In this document: in pieces, positions 54,985-64,000 of the stretch
How positions within the stretch are numbered: the first letter of the stretch is position 1
Layout: each line of letters starts with the position of its first letter
Assembly: GCF_901000735.1 (NCBI RefSeq)
Contig: NC_081549.1
Location: forward strand, 6,315,416 to 6,379,415
DNA from: Corylus avellana
Taxonomy: Eukaryota; Streptophyta; Magnoliopsida; Fagales; Betulaceae
Direction of reading: 5' to 3'
DNA length: 64,000 bases
Notes under the pieces: model-generated
What the model saw: only the letters and a program-made list of their open reading frames with translations
Told to the model about the DNA's origin: nothing
Databases searched by the model: none
Made by a program: the position numbers and the translations under genes

Positions 54985-55395
54985 TTATTCTTCTAAAAGA
55001 CTTGGACAATTAGTATACCTACCATGGGAGTTGGTCCAACTATAACCAAAAGTCGTGTCTCTTGATTGGTTATAAATAATCTATGGGATAGGTGTTAGAG
55101 AATCAATCAATCCAAAAACGAAATTAGGATATAGGAATCTCTCTTATTTCTCTCCTATTTTTCTTTCTCAAATAACTTGAATTTAAGTGTTTTGTTCTTG
55201 TAATAAAACGCTATGGCTTTAGTTCTTTCAACTTCTAGACGTGAGATGTATTAATAAGTAGTGTAGAACACTTATAAAGTATCTTGATTTGTGAGTTCTT
55301 AAGAAAAAAAGGTATACACCAAAGAAGTCTTTTTTTTTTTCTTTTTTTTTTTTTTTTAATTTTTTGTGTTTATAAGATCTATTTACTCAAACTAA
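54985..55395 (+). mobile_element. solo LTR related to the copia element (unit 2)
   Basis: Unit 2 counterpart of 45685-46085 with the same order of blocks (TAGTATACCTACCATGGGAG to TTTACTCAAA). Confidence 0.65.
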
Positions 55396-55629
55396 AACTA
55401 CCATGAGGGATCCAACTAGGAGTATTGATTACTTTTGGTGTGAAGCTGTTAATGGAAAATTAAAAGCTTATTTTACTCAAGAAATCCCCCACTTTCATTA
55501 ATATTCTCAACATCTAATGGGCGGCAATAAATTGCCATGTGAAGATGCAAATAATTGTGTAATATCAACTGGTGAATTTGATTAGTAAAAGGGGGTGGGG
55601 GAATTGACAAATAGAATTGTAAGAGCGAT

Positions 55630-56150
55630 TAGATAGTAGCCAATTAGAGTAGTAATGAACAATAAATGTAGTTGGATATAGGTGAGGTACAAAATTTGTT
55701 TATCCTTTTTCCTAAGCCGAAGACCGGATTTTTTAGCCATTTCTCTCGAGTAATGATATAAGGAGGACTAGAGTCATTTCAAATGTGACTTAACTTTTAA
55801 CATTACCATTTAATTTGAGATAATTATTATTGAATTTTGATATATTGGTGATTTTAAATGCCACATCACATTTATGAAGATTGTAAAAGGACTCTAGTCC
55901 TCCTTATATCACTACTCCTTTAATTTCTCTCATCATAAATATTTGATAGAGAATTAAAATACACAACAGAATAACAACAATAATCACTTGTGCTGATATC
56001 ATGCATCTCTCAATGAATTCTCCATCATATTCAAACTGGCAAATAAACCATATGACTATCGAGCACACCCGCATAAAAAATGGGAGCAATATACCAATTT
56101 TTTTACCAAAAACGCTAGCCTAGCAACTTCTAAGAAGTGTCTTGTTATGT
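55630..56150. other. remnant of copia 3' internal region
   Basis: About 55970-56130 resembles 57830-57960 of the copia element (CATCTCTC, ACTATCGAGCACACCCGCAT against ACCATCGAGCACACATGTAG). No coding part remains. The rest is AT-rich. Confidence 0.45.
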
Positions 56151-56152
56151 CT

Positions 56153-56395
56153 TATATTTATGGCATGTTTGGGTGTGCGTTTGATGGGGTCTAAAAATGC
56201 ATTTAACACTCAAAAAATCAATTTGAAGAAAAAAGTATCTATTTCGTAAAAAAAATTGAAAGAGCTTTTAAGAGTCCAAAAAGCCTAAAAATTATTAAAA
56301 CATACTTTTAACAAAAGTTTAAAAATAAAGTTTTTGCTAAAAAACTTTTTTGACTTAAAAACTTTATTTCTCAAACACAATACAAAACGATACTC
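56153..56395. mobile_element. miniature inverted-repeat element (third copy)
   Basis: Same family as 23862-24080 and 28073-28285: TTAACACTCAAAAA, AGAGCTTTTAAGAGTCC, TTTCTCAAACACAATAC. Here it lies outside the dirigent units, so it is dispersed. Confidence 0.55.
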
Positions 56396-56879
56396 TTATT
56401 TTAATACATCAAATCTAGCATTTCTAATCCCTATCGAGTTACTCTAATTTGTCAACTACAATTACATTTAGGAATGTATTATTTGTTAATAGTCTTCCCT
56501 CTGATAATTGCTTCATAATTGTTATGCAAATTGTAAAGTGATATAAGACAAATCACGAAAAGGATATTGCATTAATCTTTTTAATTTTTTTTCTTTTACA
56601 TGGCATGTAAGGCGATCAGAATGAGAGAGTTTGTTTGGTTGTTGTTTTGAAAACAGTTTTCAAAAATAACAAGACGCATTTTGGCACTGCAGCAACCTGT
56701 TTGATAACCTATTTTAAGAAGAAAAAAAATTAAGTGAAACCAAAATCAACAAAACCCCCAAAAAAATATATACAAGTTCAACATGTTTTTGAAAACTAGT
56801 TTGATTTATAGTGATGAAAACAAGCTGGGAACAACAACATAAAAACAAAATCATTTTAAGTGCACAGTAACTCCAACAC

Positions 56880-57345
56880 TAATTGGCACAAAAAGTAGAG
56901 ATATAGCCTTTTGTAGCCGACAAACAAATTTGTTTGAAACCCTTGAAGTTGTTCCATGAACACCTCTTCAATGAACGATCCATGTAAAAAGAAATTGGAA
57001 ACATCCAATTGCCTAACATGCCAATTAAATTGAACAGCAAGAGTGGGTTTAATAACGGGACTGAAAGTGTCGGTATAATCAATATCGCATTTTTTTTTAA
57101 TTAGCTACCAATCGGGCTTTGAATCTGTCGATTAACATGGTGTTTGATTTTGTAAACCCATTTGTTCTTGATTATATTATGATTGGCTGGGTTAGGATAA
57201 TGAGTCCAAGTACCATTGGACTTGAGAGCATTGAGTTCTTGAGCCATAGTAGTGGTCCAACGAAAATCAACAACAGCTTTGAAGGCAATTGTAGCTTGAC
57301 AATGACATGATCCTTGCAGGGAATGAGCTCGATCTCATTAAAAAA
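56880..57345 (-). mobile_element. copia reverse transcriptase fragment, second family
   Basis: Minus-strand sequence encodes, with one frameshift near 57095, the N-terminal copia RT region: WTTTMAQELNALKSNGTW, NIIKNKWVYKIKHHVN, then [13 protein letters not shown] and [20 protein letters not shown]. Motif details differ from the RT at 59625-60754, so it comes from another copia family. It lies directly against the 3' LTR of that element, which probably inserted beside or into it. Confidence 0.8.
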
Positions 57346-57379
57346 CATCATTGCTAGAAATATACACTCAATCAGTAAA

Positions 57380-57790
57380 TGTTGAGTAAAACATAAACAT
57401 AAAAATATAGAGTTTTATATGTGTACCTTTCTTTTAGAACTCACAAATAAGGATCTTTGGTAAGTGTTCTACAATGTATAGTAATGCCTCTCACATACAG
57501 GTTTAAAATAACTCAACGGTGGTGTTTTATTACAAGAACAAAAACATATATGCCCACAACCTAAATGCTCTTTGATGGAGAATAGAAGAGAAAATTGAGA
57601 GAAATTCAGAATTTCTAATTTTGAAAGAATGAATTAATAATCTGTGTTTTAACTTCCATCCTATGGGTTATTTATAAACAACCAAAAGATACAACTCTTG
57701 GTAATGGAAGTTACTAATTCCAAGAGATACAACTCTTGGTTTTATATGAACCAACTCCACTGTGGGTATATTAAGGTCCAATGACTAACA
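57380..57790 (-). repeat. 3' LTR of copia element
   Basis: On minus it starts TGTTAGTCATTGGACC at 57790, directly after AAGTGGGAGA (polypurine tract, 57791-57800), and ends ...TTTACTCAACA at 57380. It contains TTGTTCTTGTAATAAAACACC, a likely polyadenylation region. Two related solo LTRs lie at 45685 and 54985. Confidence 0.85.
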
Positions 57791-57800
57791 TCTCCCACTT

Positions 57801-58980
57801 ACACACAGTGAGCATGGGCTAACCATACATCTCTCATAATGATACATCTCTCTTATTAATCTTTGATATCATTCATACTTGCAAATAGGTCGTACGACCA
57901 TCGAGCACACATGTAGAAAGATCAAGAGCACTACTAAGTCTTGTTAGAGACTAGCATAACAACATCCCTAAAAACAAAACGAGGTCTCATTATGCCTTAG
58001 ACTCATTCAGTCACATCAAATTAAACATCTCGGATCCTTCATGAATTTAATTTTTCGTAAGTATGTTAAACCCCCACTAACTATAATGCATTCATGATTA
58101 TGTCGCAACATTCAAAAAGCGACATAACCTGTCGACTATAAATACAAAATGTGAATGTGTTACCGAATAATCTTCCCTCGCCCTCATGTTACTTAGCTTA
58201 AGTTCAACCGCTTTCCTAGTCATGCCTCTTTAGACCGCATCATTCATGGCCATAAACAACATGCTAAAGTAGAAAACACTGAATCCTTTGCCTCACAACA
58301 TAGTCAAAGGTCACATAGAGCATAATTGGGGTCTTAATAATGACTCATAAGACTCACACGATGAGGAAGAAGGGATCGATTCACTCACCTCTATTATCGG
58401 TCGAACGAGCACATGTAGTATGAAATACATGCTACGATGGAGTTCTCCTTCCAAAAGAGTGTATGTCCAAGCTCAATAACACCGTACAAATCTTAGTCTA
58501 GTCGCTACCCAAGCGCCTAACTTGAGTCCTCTATTTGCTCGCCACCTCAGGCGCTAAATTAAGATCTTGCATCTGGCTTATCACAGGGTAAATGGATTGT
58601 GGGATATCTATGCACGGTCCTAAAAACAATACTCATCATAGACCTCATCTTAGCACCAACTAAGGCAACATATCTATAAATGTGTCTCACCTTAGCACCA
58701 ACTAAGGCAACCTTATCTTAACTTGCTCGCTATCAAAGAGCCAAATGTGCTACCATAGCATTAGAGGTGATCGGTCGTGTGAGAAAGCCGATCTAAACCT
58801 GTTGACATACTTTCTTCGCCAATACTAAATATGGCTTATACGTGTGTACTAGTAAAAACAACAATATTATTCATTTAATGTCACACAAAAATGAAAATTC
58901 ATCACATATATAAAAATAATATTCCAAGTAAAATACATCCAATGTACATGGTCAGCAAAAATAATCATAATCTACGCAGT
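57801..58980 (-). other. copia 3' non-coding internal region
   Basis: Between the end of RNase H and the polypurine tract there are about 1.2 kb without a convincing open frame. Repeated words (CACCTTAGCACCAACTAAGGCAAC twice near 58650-58710, partly) suggest local duplication. Confidence 0.55.
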
Positions 58981-58984
58981 CCTA

Positions 58985-59594
58985 AACTCCTAACATGAGC
59001 CATATGAGCACCTTGAACTATAGGCTTTGTTAGCGAATCAACTATCATTTGACTCGTAGAAATATGTTTAAGCACCACTTCTTTCTTAGCAACCATAGAG
59101 TATGTAGTGATATCTGATGTCTATGTGTTTGGTTCTTCTAGATCCTTAGCATAGGCAAGTGCTGCCATACTATCACAATGAATTATCACAGGATCATTAA
59201 TTGTTGTGACCACATTCAAATGCTATAAGAATCGCCTCAACCAAACCGCCTCTTTTATTGCTGCTGAGCATACTATATACTCTACCTCCATAGTAAATAA
59301 AGCTATACAAGGTTGCTTTTTGCTACTCCAAGTAATTGCTCCATTACTAAGCAAAAATGCATATCTTGTCGTGGATTTGCGCTTGTCTTGGTCACTTCCC
59401 CAATTAGCATCACTGTAACTAACTAAACGCAAATCTTCTCCTTGATAGCAAAGCGCATAATCCATCGTTCCCTTGAGGTATCTAAGTATTCTCTTCACTG
59501 CTTTCCAGTGAGCAAGTCCTAGATTTGATTGGAATCTGCTAACTAACCCAATAGCATAACATATATCTAGTCGAATACACATCATAGCGTACAT
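58985..59594 (-). pseudogene. copia RNase H domain (broken)
   Basis: Frame 59594-59223 encodes YAMMCIRLDICYAIGLVSRF, HWKAVKRILRYLKGT, VSYSDANWGSD and TRYAFLLSNGAITWSSKKQ, the copia RT-end/RNase H region. A stop follows RRFL at 59223. The frame then continues with IHCDSMAALAYAKDL and HISTSQMIVDSLTKP to about 58985, with another stop. Active-site aspartates remain. Confidence 0.88.
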
Positions 59595-59624
59595 CAGACT
59601 ACCAACGGCACTAGAATATGGAAC

Positions 59625-60754
59625 TCAAGACATCTTTTCCTTTTCTTCTTGAATTTTATGACTCATTTCTAGATTTAAGGGTTCACCCCTAAAAACAGGT
59701 GTGTCAATGGGTTTGCAGTTATGCATTTGGAAGCGTTCAAGAATCCTTTTGATATAAGTTTGTTGAGACAAACTCAAATGTTTCTTTGAACGATCCCTAC
59801 AAATTTTAACTTCAAGAATATAATCTACTTCACCTATGTCCTTCATCTCAAAAGTAGAGGACAACCATCCTTTAGTGGTAACAATCATATTTTTATCATT
59901 TCTTGCCAATAAAATGTCATCAACAAAGAAAGGATTACAAAAATTCCTTTGGATTGTTTCACATACACGCAATGATCTTCTTCAATCATCTTAAATCCAT
60001 TAGAAATAATGGCTTGATGAAATCTTAGATACCATTGCCTAGATGATTGTTTTAAACCATAAATGGATCATTTGAGCTTGCAAACTTTGCGCTCTTTTCC
60101 TTTAACTACAAAATCAATAGGTTGATTCATATATATTTCCTCATCTAGTTCTCCGTTGAGAAAAGCAGTTTTAACATCCATTTGGAATAATTCTAAATCC
60201 AAATGTGTGACAATGGCAAGGATTGTGCGAATGGAGGCAAACCTTACTACTAGAAAGAAGGTTTCCTCGTAGTCAACACCCTCCTTTTGGGTGTAACCCT
60301 TCGCTACAGGGCATGCCTTATAGCTTTCAATTGAACCATCCGCCTTACGCTTGATTTTTAAGACCCATTTGTTTCTGATGGCATTGCGTCCTGGCGGAAG
60401 GTCTACCAAATCCCAGACTTGGTTAGTCCCCATTGACTATATTTCTTCATTCATTGCTTTCATCCACTCATTACCAGCTGGAGATGATATAGCCTCATGG
60501 TATGACCTAGGCTCATCATCATCTTGCGGCGCAACCATGAAAACATCACCTTCAATCTCAAAGTGTCGTCGAGGGATTTTTCCACATTCGCTTCTATACA
60601 ATTGAGGTTCTTGTGAATCCTCTTCTAGTGGTATGCTCCCACTAGGCGGCAAGTCACTCCCACTGTCCCTAGGAGATTGGGAAATTTCTTCCTCATTCTC
60701 TACTAGGTTACTTGGAGCGTCTCCCTCCTGATCCACTAATTCATAAAGTTCCAA
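59625..60754 (-). pseudogene. copia reverse transcriptase (broken)
   Basis: Frames 60754-60437, 60433-60068 and 59972-59625 are pieces of one domain: EWMKAMNEEI, NQVWDLVDLPPGRNAIRNKW, DGSIESYKACPVAKGYTQKE, QMDVKTAFLNGELDEEIYM, then the catalytic FVDDILLARND and DIGEVDYILEVKI. Stops at 60434-60436 and 60065-60067 and a frameshift near 59960 separate them. The YVDD-type motif reads FVDD. Confidence 0.9.
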
Positions 60755-60880
60755 ATCTTTATTAACCTCACCCCTACTAGGGTATTCATTCTCAATGAAA
60801 TCGACATCTCATGACTCTATTTTAGTCACTCTTCTATCGGATTGTTCGCCTATCAACATGTAACCCTTAGAATGTTTTGA

Positions 60881-61813
60881 CTATCGTATAAAGATACACT
60901 TCTTTCCTCTAGGGCCTAACTTCCCATACTTATGGGAAGTATCATGAACAAAACCCGTCGAACCCCATGGTCGTAGATTATCCAAATTGGACTTTTCACC
61001 AGTCCATAACTCGTACGGTGTGGAAGGTACTAAATTTGAGAGCACTCGATTAAGAATATAGGCTGCAGTCATAAATGCATCTCCCTAATAGGATATTATA
61101 GGTTTGCCTGCGCCATCATAGACCTAATCATTTTTGGCACAGTTCGATTTCTCCTTTCCGCCACACCATTTTGTTGTGGCGTACAAGGCATCATTAGCTG
61201 CCTTTTCCTTCACATAGCACTTTAAATTGCTTAGATAGATACTCGTGTCCACGGTCAGTTCTAAGAGTTTTGCTGCTCTTGTCTAATTGGTTCTCAACCA
61301 AAATCATATAACGCCTAAAGCAATTCAAAGCTTCAGACTTATGGGAGATTAAGTAGCCATGACCATATCGCGTGTAATCATCAATAAATGTGATGAAGTA
61401 GGAACCACCATGCCTTGCCCTCATATTCATTGGGCCACAAATGTCTAAGTGAATTAATTGCAATGGGAAAGATGCCCTAGTGGCTTTTCCAAATGGTTTT
61501 CTTTTTTACATTCTCATATGACAATGTTCACATGTGGGCAATGACGTTTTAGCGAGTGGGTCTATAAGACCTTCTCTAGCCAATCTTTCATTCTATCTTG
61601 TCCTATATGGCCTAATCTAGCATGCCATAATATAGAATCATGATAAACATTATCACTATAAGTCAACAAAGTAATTGTATTATCATAATATAAATTATTG
61701 ATATCCAAAACCATAAAACTATTAGAAACAAAGCCACAACCATAGTAATGTGTATCTAAAAATATCTTTACACCCATATTCTTAAAATCAATCTCAAACC
61801 CTAATCTAAGCAA
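60881..61813 (-). pseudogene. copia integrase with pre-integrase zinc region (broken)
   Basis: Frame 61813-61562 carries the pre-integrase motif LWHARLGHIGQDRM. Frame 61463-61194 carries the catalytic core (LIHLDICGPM with the first Asp, TLRTDRGHEYLS with the second). The Glu lies in QQNGVAERRNRT at about 61140-61180, after a stop. Frame 61072-60881 gives AAYILNRVLSNLVPSTPYELW of the C-terminal region. At least four stops or shifts. Confidence 0.9.
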
Positions 61814-62965
61814 CTAATTAACTGATAGCAGGTTTCGTTGAAGTTCAAGAGCATACAAGACATCATGCAGTAACAAAGTGCGCCCTTGTTGCAAATCCAG
61901 TTTGTAAGTACCAATGCCTAGTACATCCACACTAAATCGGTTCCCCATGTATAATCTTTGGCTCCCAACTGGTAGGCAACAATACTCCACGTACCTCGTA
62001 TGTTCTCTCACTACATGTTCGGTTGCTGCTGAATCTACAGTCCATTCAAAAGAAGAATCAACAACCATAACATGACTGGTAACATAAATACCACGAGACA
62101 TGAAATTAGGGAGTACCTTCTTTGTCTTAGTGCATTCACAAGCAAAGTGTCCTTCTTTGCCACAATTGAAGTAGTTCAACTTAGATTTGTCTTTCTTCCC
62201 ACCACGCTTGCCTCTCCTGTGTTTGGTGGATTTAGCCTTCTTAGGCGTAGGTCTTCTAGTCATTCCTTGCATGGGGTCTTTTCTCTGGTTCCTCCGCTTG
62301 GGCCTAAATGCCCTACACGAAGTAGATTCAACCATATTAACAAATGCTTCAAGTTTAGTAGCCTCTAGGCGCTCAACCTCTAGCTCAAGATGGCCCGCTA
62401 CATCCTTAAATGTTTTAATATTTTCGTTGTGCGTCATGTTTTGGCTCATATTTTCCAAAGATTTTGGAAGAGAACAAATGTCAGCTTGGACCTGTTGTTC
62501 TTCAGTGAGATTGTTTTCAGCGACTTTACGCTCGCGAATCATAGAAGACATCACTCTCAAATGCTACTTCATTGTATGGTTATAGCGCATTGAGTATGAG
62601 TCAAACTTCATTGTTAATCCGCGCAACCTACTAGCCGAAGTGCCTCCATATCTCAACTTGAGGGCTTTCCACATGTCATGGGCAGTCTGACACTCTTCAA
62701 ATTCGCCTATAAGATCATTGCTCATGCTGCTTAACAATGTAAAGCGCGCAGAACGATCTTTCTTGAACCAACTCTTATAGGCATCAAGATCGCGTTGATG
62801 TTGAGGAGTGTCCCCTCGTTGAGGAGCAGTCATGGATTGGGTTATAGTCTCCAAGACCTCTTGTTCGTTCAAGACATATCGGATCTTTCGATGCCAAATG
62901 TCGTAATTATCCCCATCCAATTTCTCTCCTTTATTTAAATCAGCAATAACACTCTTAGAGGACAT
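61814..62965 (-). pseudogene. copia gag and protease (broken)
   Basis: The gag start is the ATG at 62965 (MSSKSVIADLNKGEKLDGDN). The gag core contains YDIWHRKIRYVL, HDMWKALKLRYGG and LRGLTMKFDSY, interrupted by a TAA near 62563-62565. The second frame (62560-61814) holds a zinc knuckle NYFNCGKEGHFACEC whose first Cys is Tyr, and the protease motif WTVDSAATEHV, where the usual DSG is DSA. A stop at 61814 separates it from integrase. Confidence 0.88.
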
Positions 62966-63540
62966 TTTCACTACATTTAAAACGAGAGGAATATTATTAA
63001 TATGTACACACATTTACAAAATTTTGCCGCGTTAATCCAAATTAAATAAAATAATTTATGCACAAGTCGCAAGATCGAAAATTTGCCAAGCTCTTAATCA
63101 TCTCTCACTCCACAAGTACCCATTATCATGTTTAATTTGATTTTCGCGCAAAAACACATAAGGGAGGAGAAATAAATTCAACTTAACCTAACTCCCACTA
63201 TTTAAACTAATTATAGGCAACAAACATAAATAAAATCATGCCAAGAACAAATTCAATGCCATAATATTAGGGGCTACACATGCTCTAAAAAATTAACTCA
63301 ACAAATTTAAAAAGAGTAAGCATACATTTCATTTCTCCAAAGAAATAATTATGGATTTTGATATACAATCCTTGTATAAAAATAAATCCATAAAAATTAC
63401 TACAACCTCTAACAATTTTACATGCATGCCAATATTAAACATACTGTACAAAAAATATTTAACATGCAATCTCTTCAACAAATGAATTTTCATTCATTTT
63501 ATGCATGTATTATTGTATTATAAATAGCAAAGGAAACTCC
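62966..63540. other. copia 5' untranslated region or flank, no gene seen
   Basis: AT-rich DNA upstream of gag. I searched for an initiator-Met primer binding site and an LTR match and found none. Confidence 0.5.
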
Positions 63541-63559
63541 ATTGCTGAAAGGATTTAGT

Positions 63560-63770
63560 AGCCCACCTATTAGGGTACACAATACTCTAACCACATGGCA
63601 TGGGTTCAAACCCTCATGCCTTATCTTTTACTGAAGGCGCACGCGTGGACTGCATGATTTCAGTAAAAAAGTTACCAAAAACCTGTGGGCGAGGGGAATC
63701 GAAACAGGGCCACGATAATCATAGAAGTACCACTTTACCATTATGCCAAAGCAGATTCTTGAGTATGTGC
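63560..63770. repeat. tRNA-like segments with B-box motifs on both strands
   Basis: On plus, GGGTTCAAACCCTCATGCC (about 63603-63621) has a perfect B-box form. On minus, TGGCATAATGGTAAAGTGG (63737-63755) followed by GTTTCGATTCCCC (about 63691-63703) gives A-box and B-box-like motifs. No intact tRNA cloverleaf can be drawn, so these are more likely SINE or tRNA remnants. Confidence 0.4.
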
Positions 63771-64000
63771 AACGGTTCAAATATGTAAATGCTTATTTAC
63801 AAATTCGACCAGGCCTTCTTCAACCTATGAAAAAAAAAAAAAACCAAATGTCGCCCTATTTCCAGATTCACGTTCAATCTTAAATCCTTCAAATCTCCCT
63901 CATTATAGGTCCGTTTTACACATTCCATATGTCAAATTAAAACTTATGACAATTATAATCTACTATATGAAAAATTAATGCATTTGATGATAATCAATTA

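Larger units (their letters stand above)
48632..55630. repeat. large tandem duplication, unit 2
   Basis: Colinear with 36405-46320. The left edge lies in a fragment of the miniature element (GAAATCGCAATCCCAAACGC), so that element's arm marks the breakpoint. It lacks the foldback and hAT-like insertions of unit 1 and carries a LINE fragment (54355-54767) that unit 1 lacks. Confidence 0.9.
57380..62965 (-). mobile_element. Ty1/copia retrotransposon, degenerate, 5' LTR not in window
   Basis: Order on the minus strand: gag (from 62965), protease, integrase, reverse transcriptase, RNase H, then a non-coding stretch, polypurine tract and 3' LTR (57380-57790). Integrase before RT defines the copia superfamily. 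Multiple stops break the polyprotein. No second LTR and no initiator-Met primer binding site were found up to 64000, so the 5' end is beyond the window or deleted. Confidence 0.93.

Noticed and set aside
1..64000. CRISPR arrays, operons and bacterial-type signals
   Set aside because: None present; the repeats are plant transposons and segmental duplications, and the genes are spliced or single eukaryotic units.

Overview
This is nuclear DNA of a flowering plant, most likely a woody eudicot. The evidence is AT-rich intergenic DNA, spliced short genes, a plant-type tRNA-Ser, Ty3/gypsy and Ty1/copia retrotransposons, LINE remnants, SINEs and many small inverted-repeat elements. The species cannot be fixed from sequence alone. 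Six runs of N mark assembly gaps (4433-4532, 12186-12400, 23308-23649, 25029-25128, 32809-32908, 42277-42296).

The first half (1-28.4 kb) is a dirigent-protein gene cluster. Three copies are intact, single-exon and on the minus strand (8052-8615, 21134-21712, 25283-25861). Three are pseudogenes: 1822-2420 and 4839-5436, which sit in the arms of a ~2.2 kb inverted duplication, and 17941-18368, whose 3' end was lost where a Ty3/gypsy chromovirus (12818-17940) now abuts it. Dirigent proteins are secreted and steer stereoselective coupling of phenoxy radicals for lignans and related defence compounds. A tRNA-Ser(GCU) gene lies at 11566-11647.

The second half (35-55.6 kb) is a defensin-like (cysteine-rich peptide) cluster. 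Five minus-strand, two-exon genes encode secreted 77-78 residue precursors with eight cysteines in the mature part. Four of them form two pairs produced by a large tandem duplication (about 36.4-46.3 kb and 48.6-55.6 kb). Insertions present in only one unit have matching empty sites in the other, so relative ages can be read.

The rest is mobile DNA. A family of TAGGGGTG-ended elements with 8-bp target duplications (hAT-like) occurs five times in full and once truncated. There are also a Mutator-like foldback element with a 9-bp duplication, several palindromic elements with GC-rich cores, seven copies of a tRNA-derived SINE, L1-type LINE fragments, and a degenerate Ty1/copia element (57380 to at least 62965).

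All three 100-N gaps touch near-identical duplicated sequence, so some apparent gene duplications (notably the twin dirigent genes and the inverted pseudogene pair) may be unmerged haplotypes rather than true paralogues. I found no clearly new biological system. The best leads are the fast-changing defensin-like cluster, its duplicated promoter, and the inverted dirigent pseudogene pair as a possible small-RNA source.
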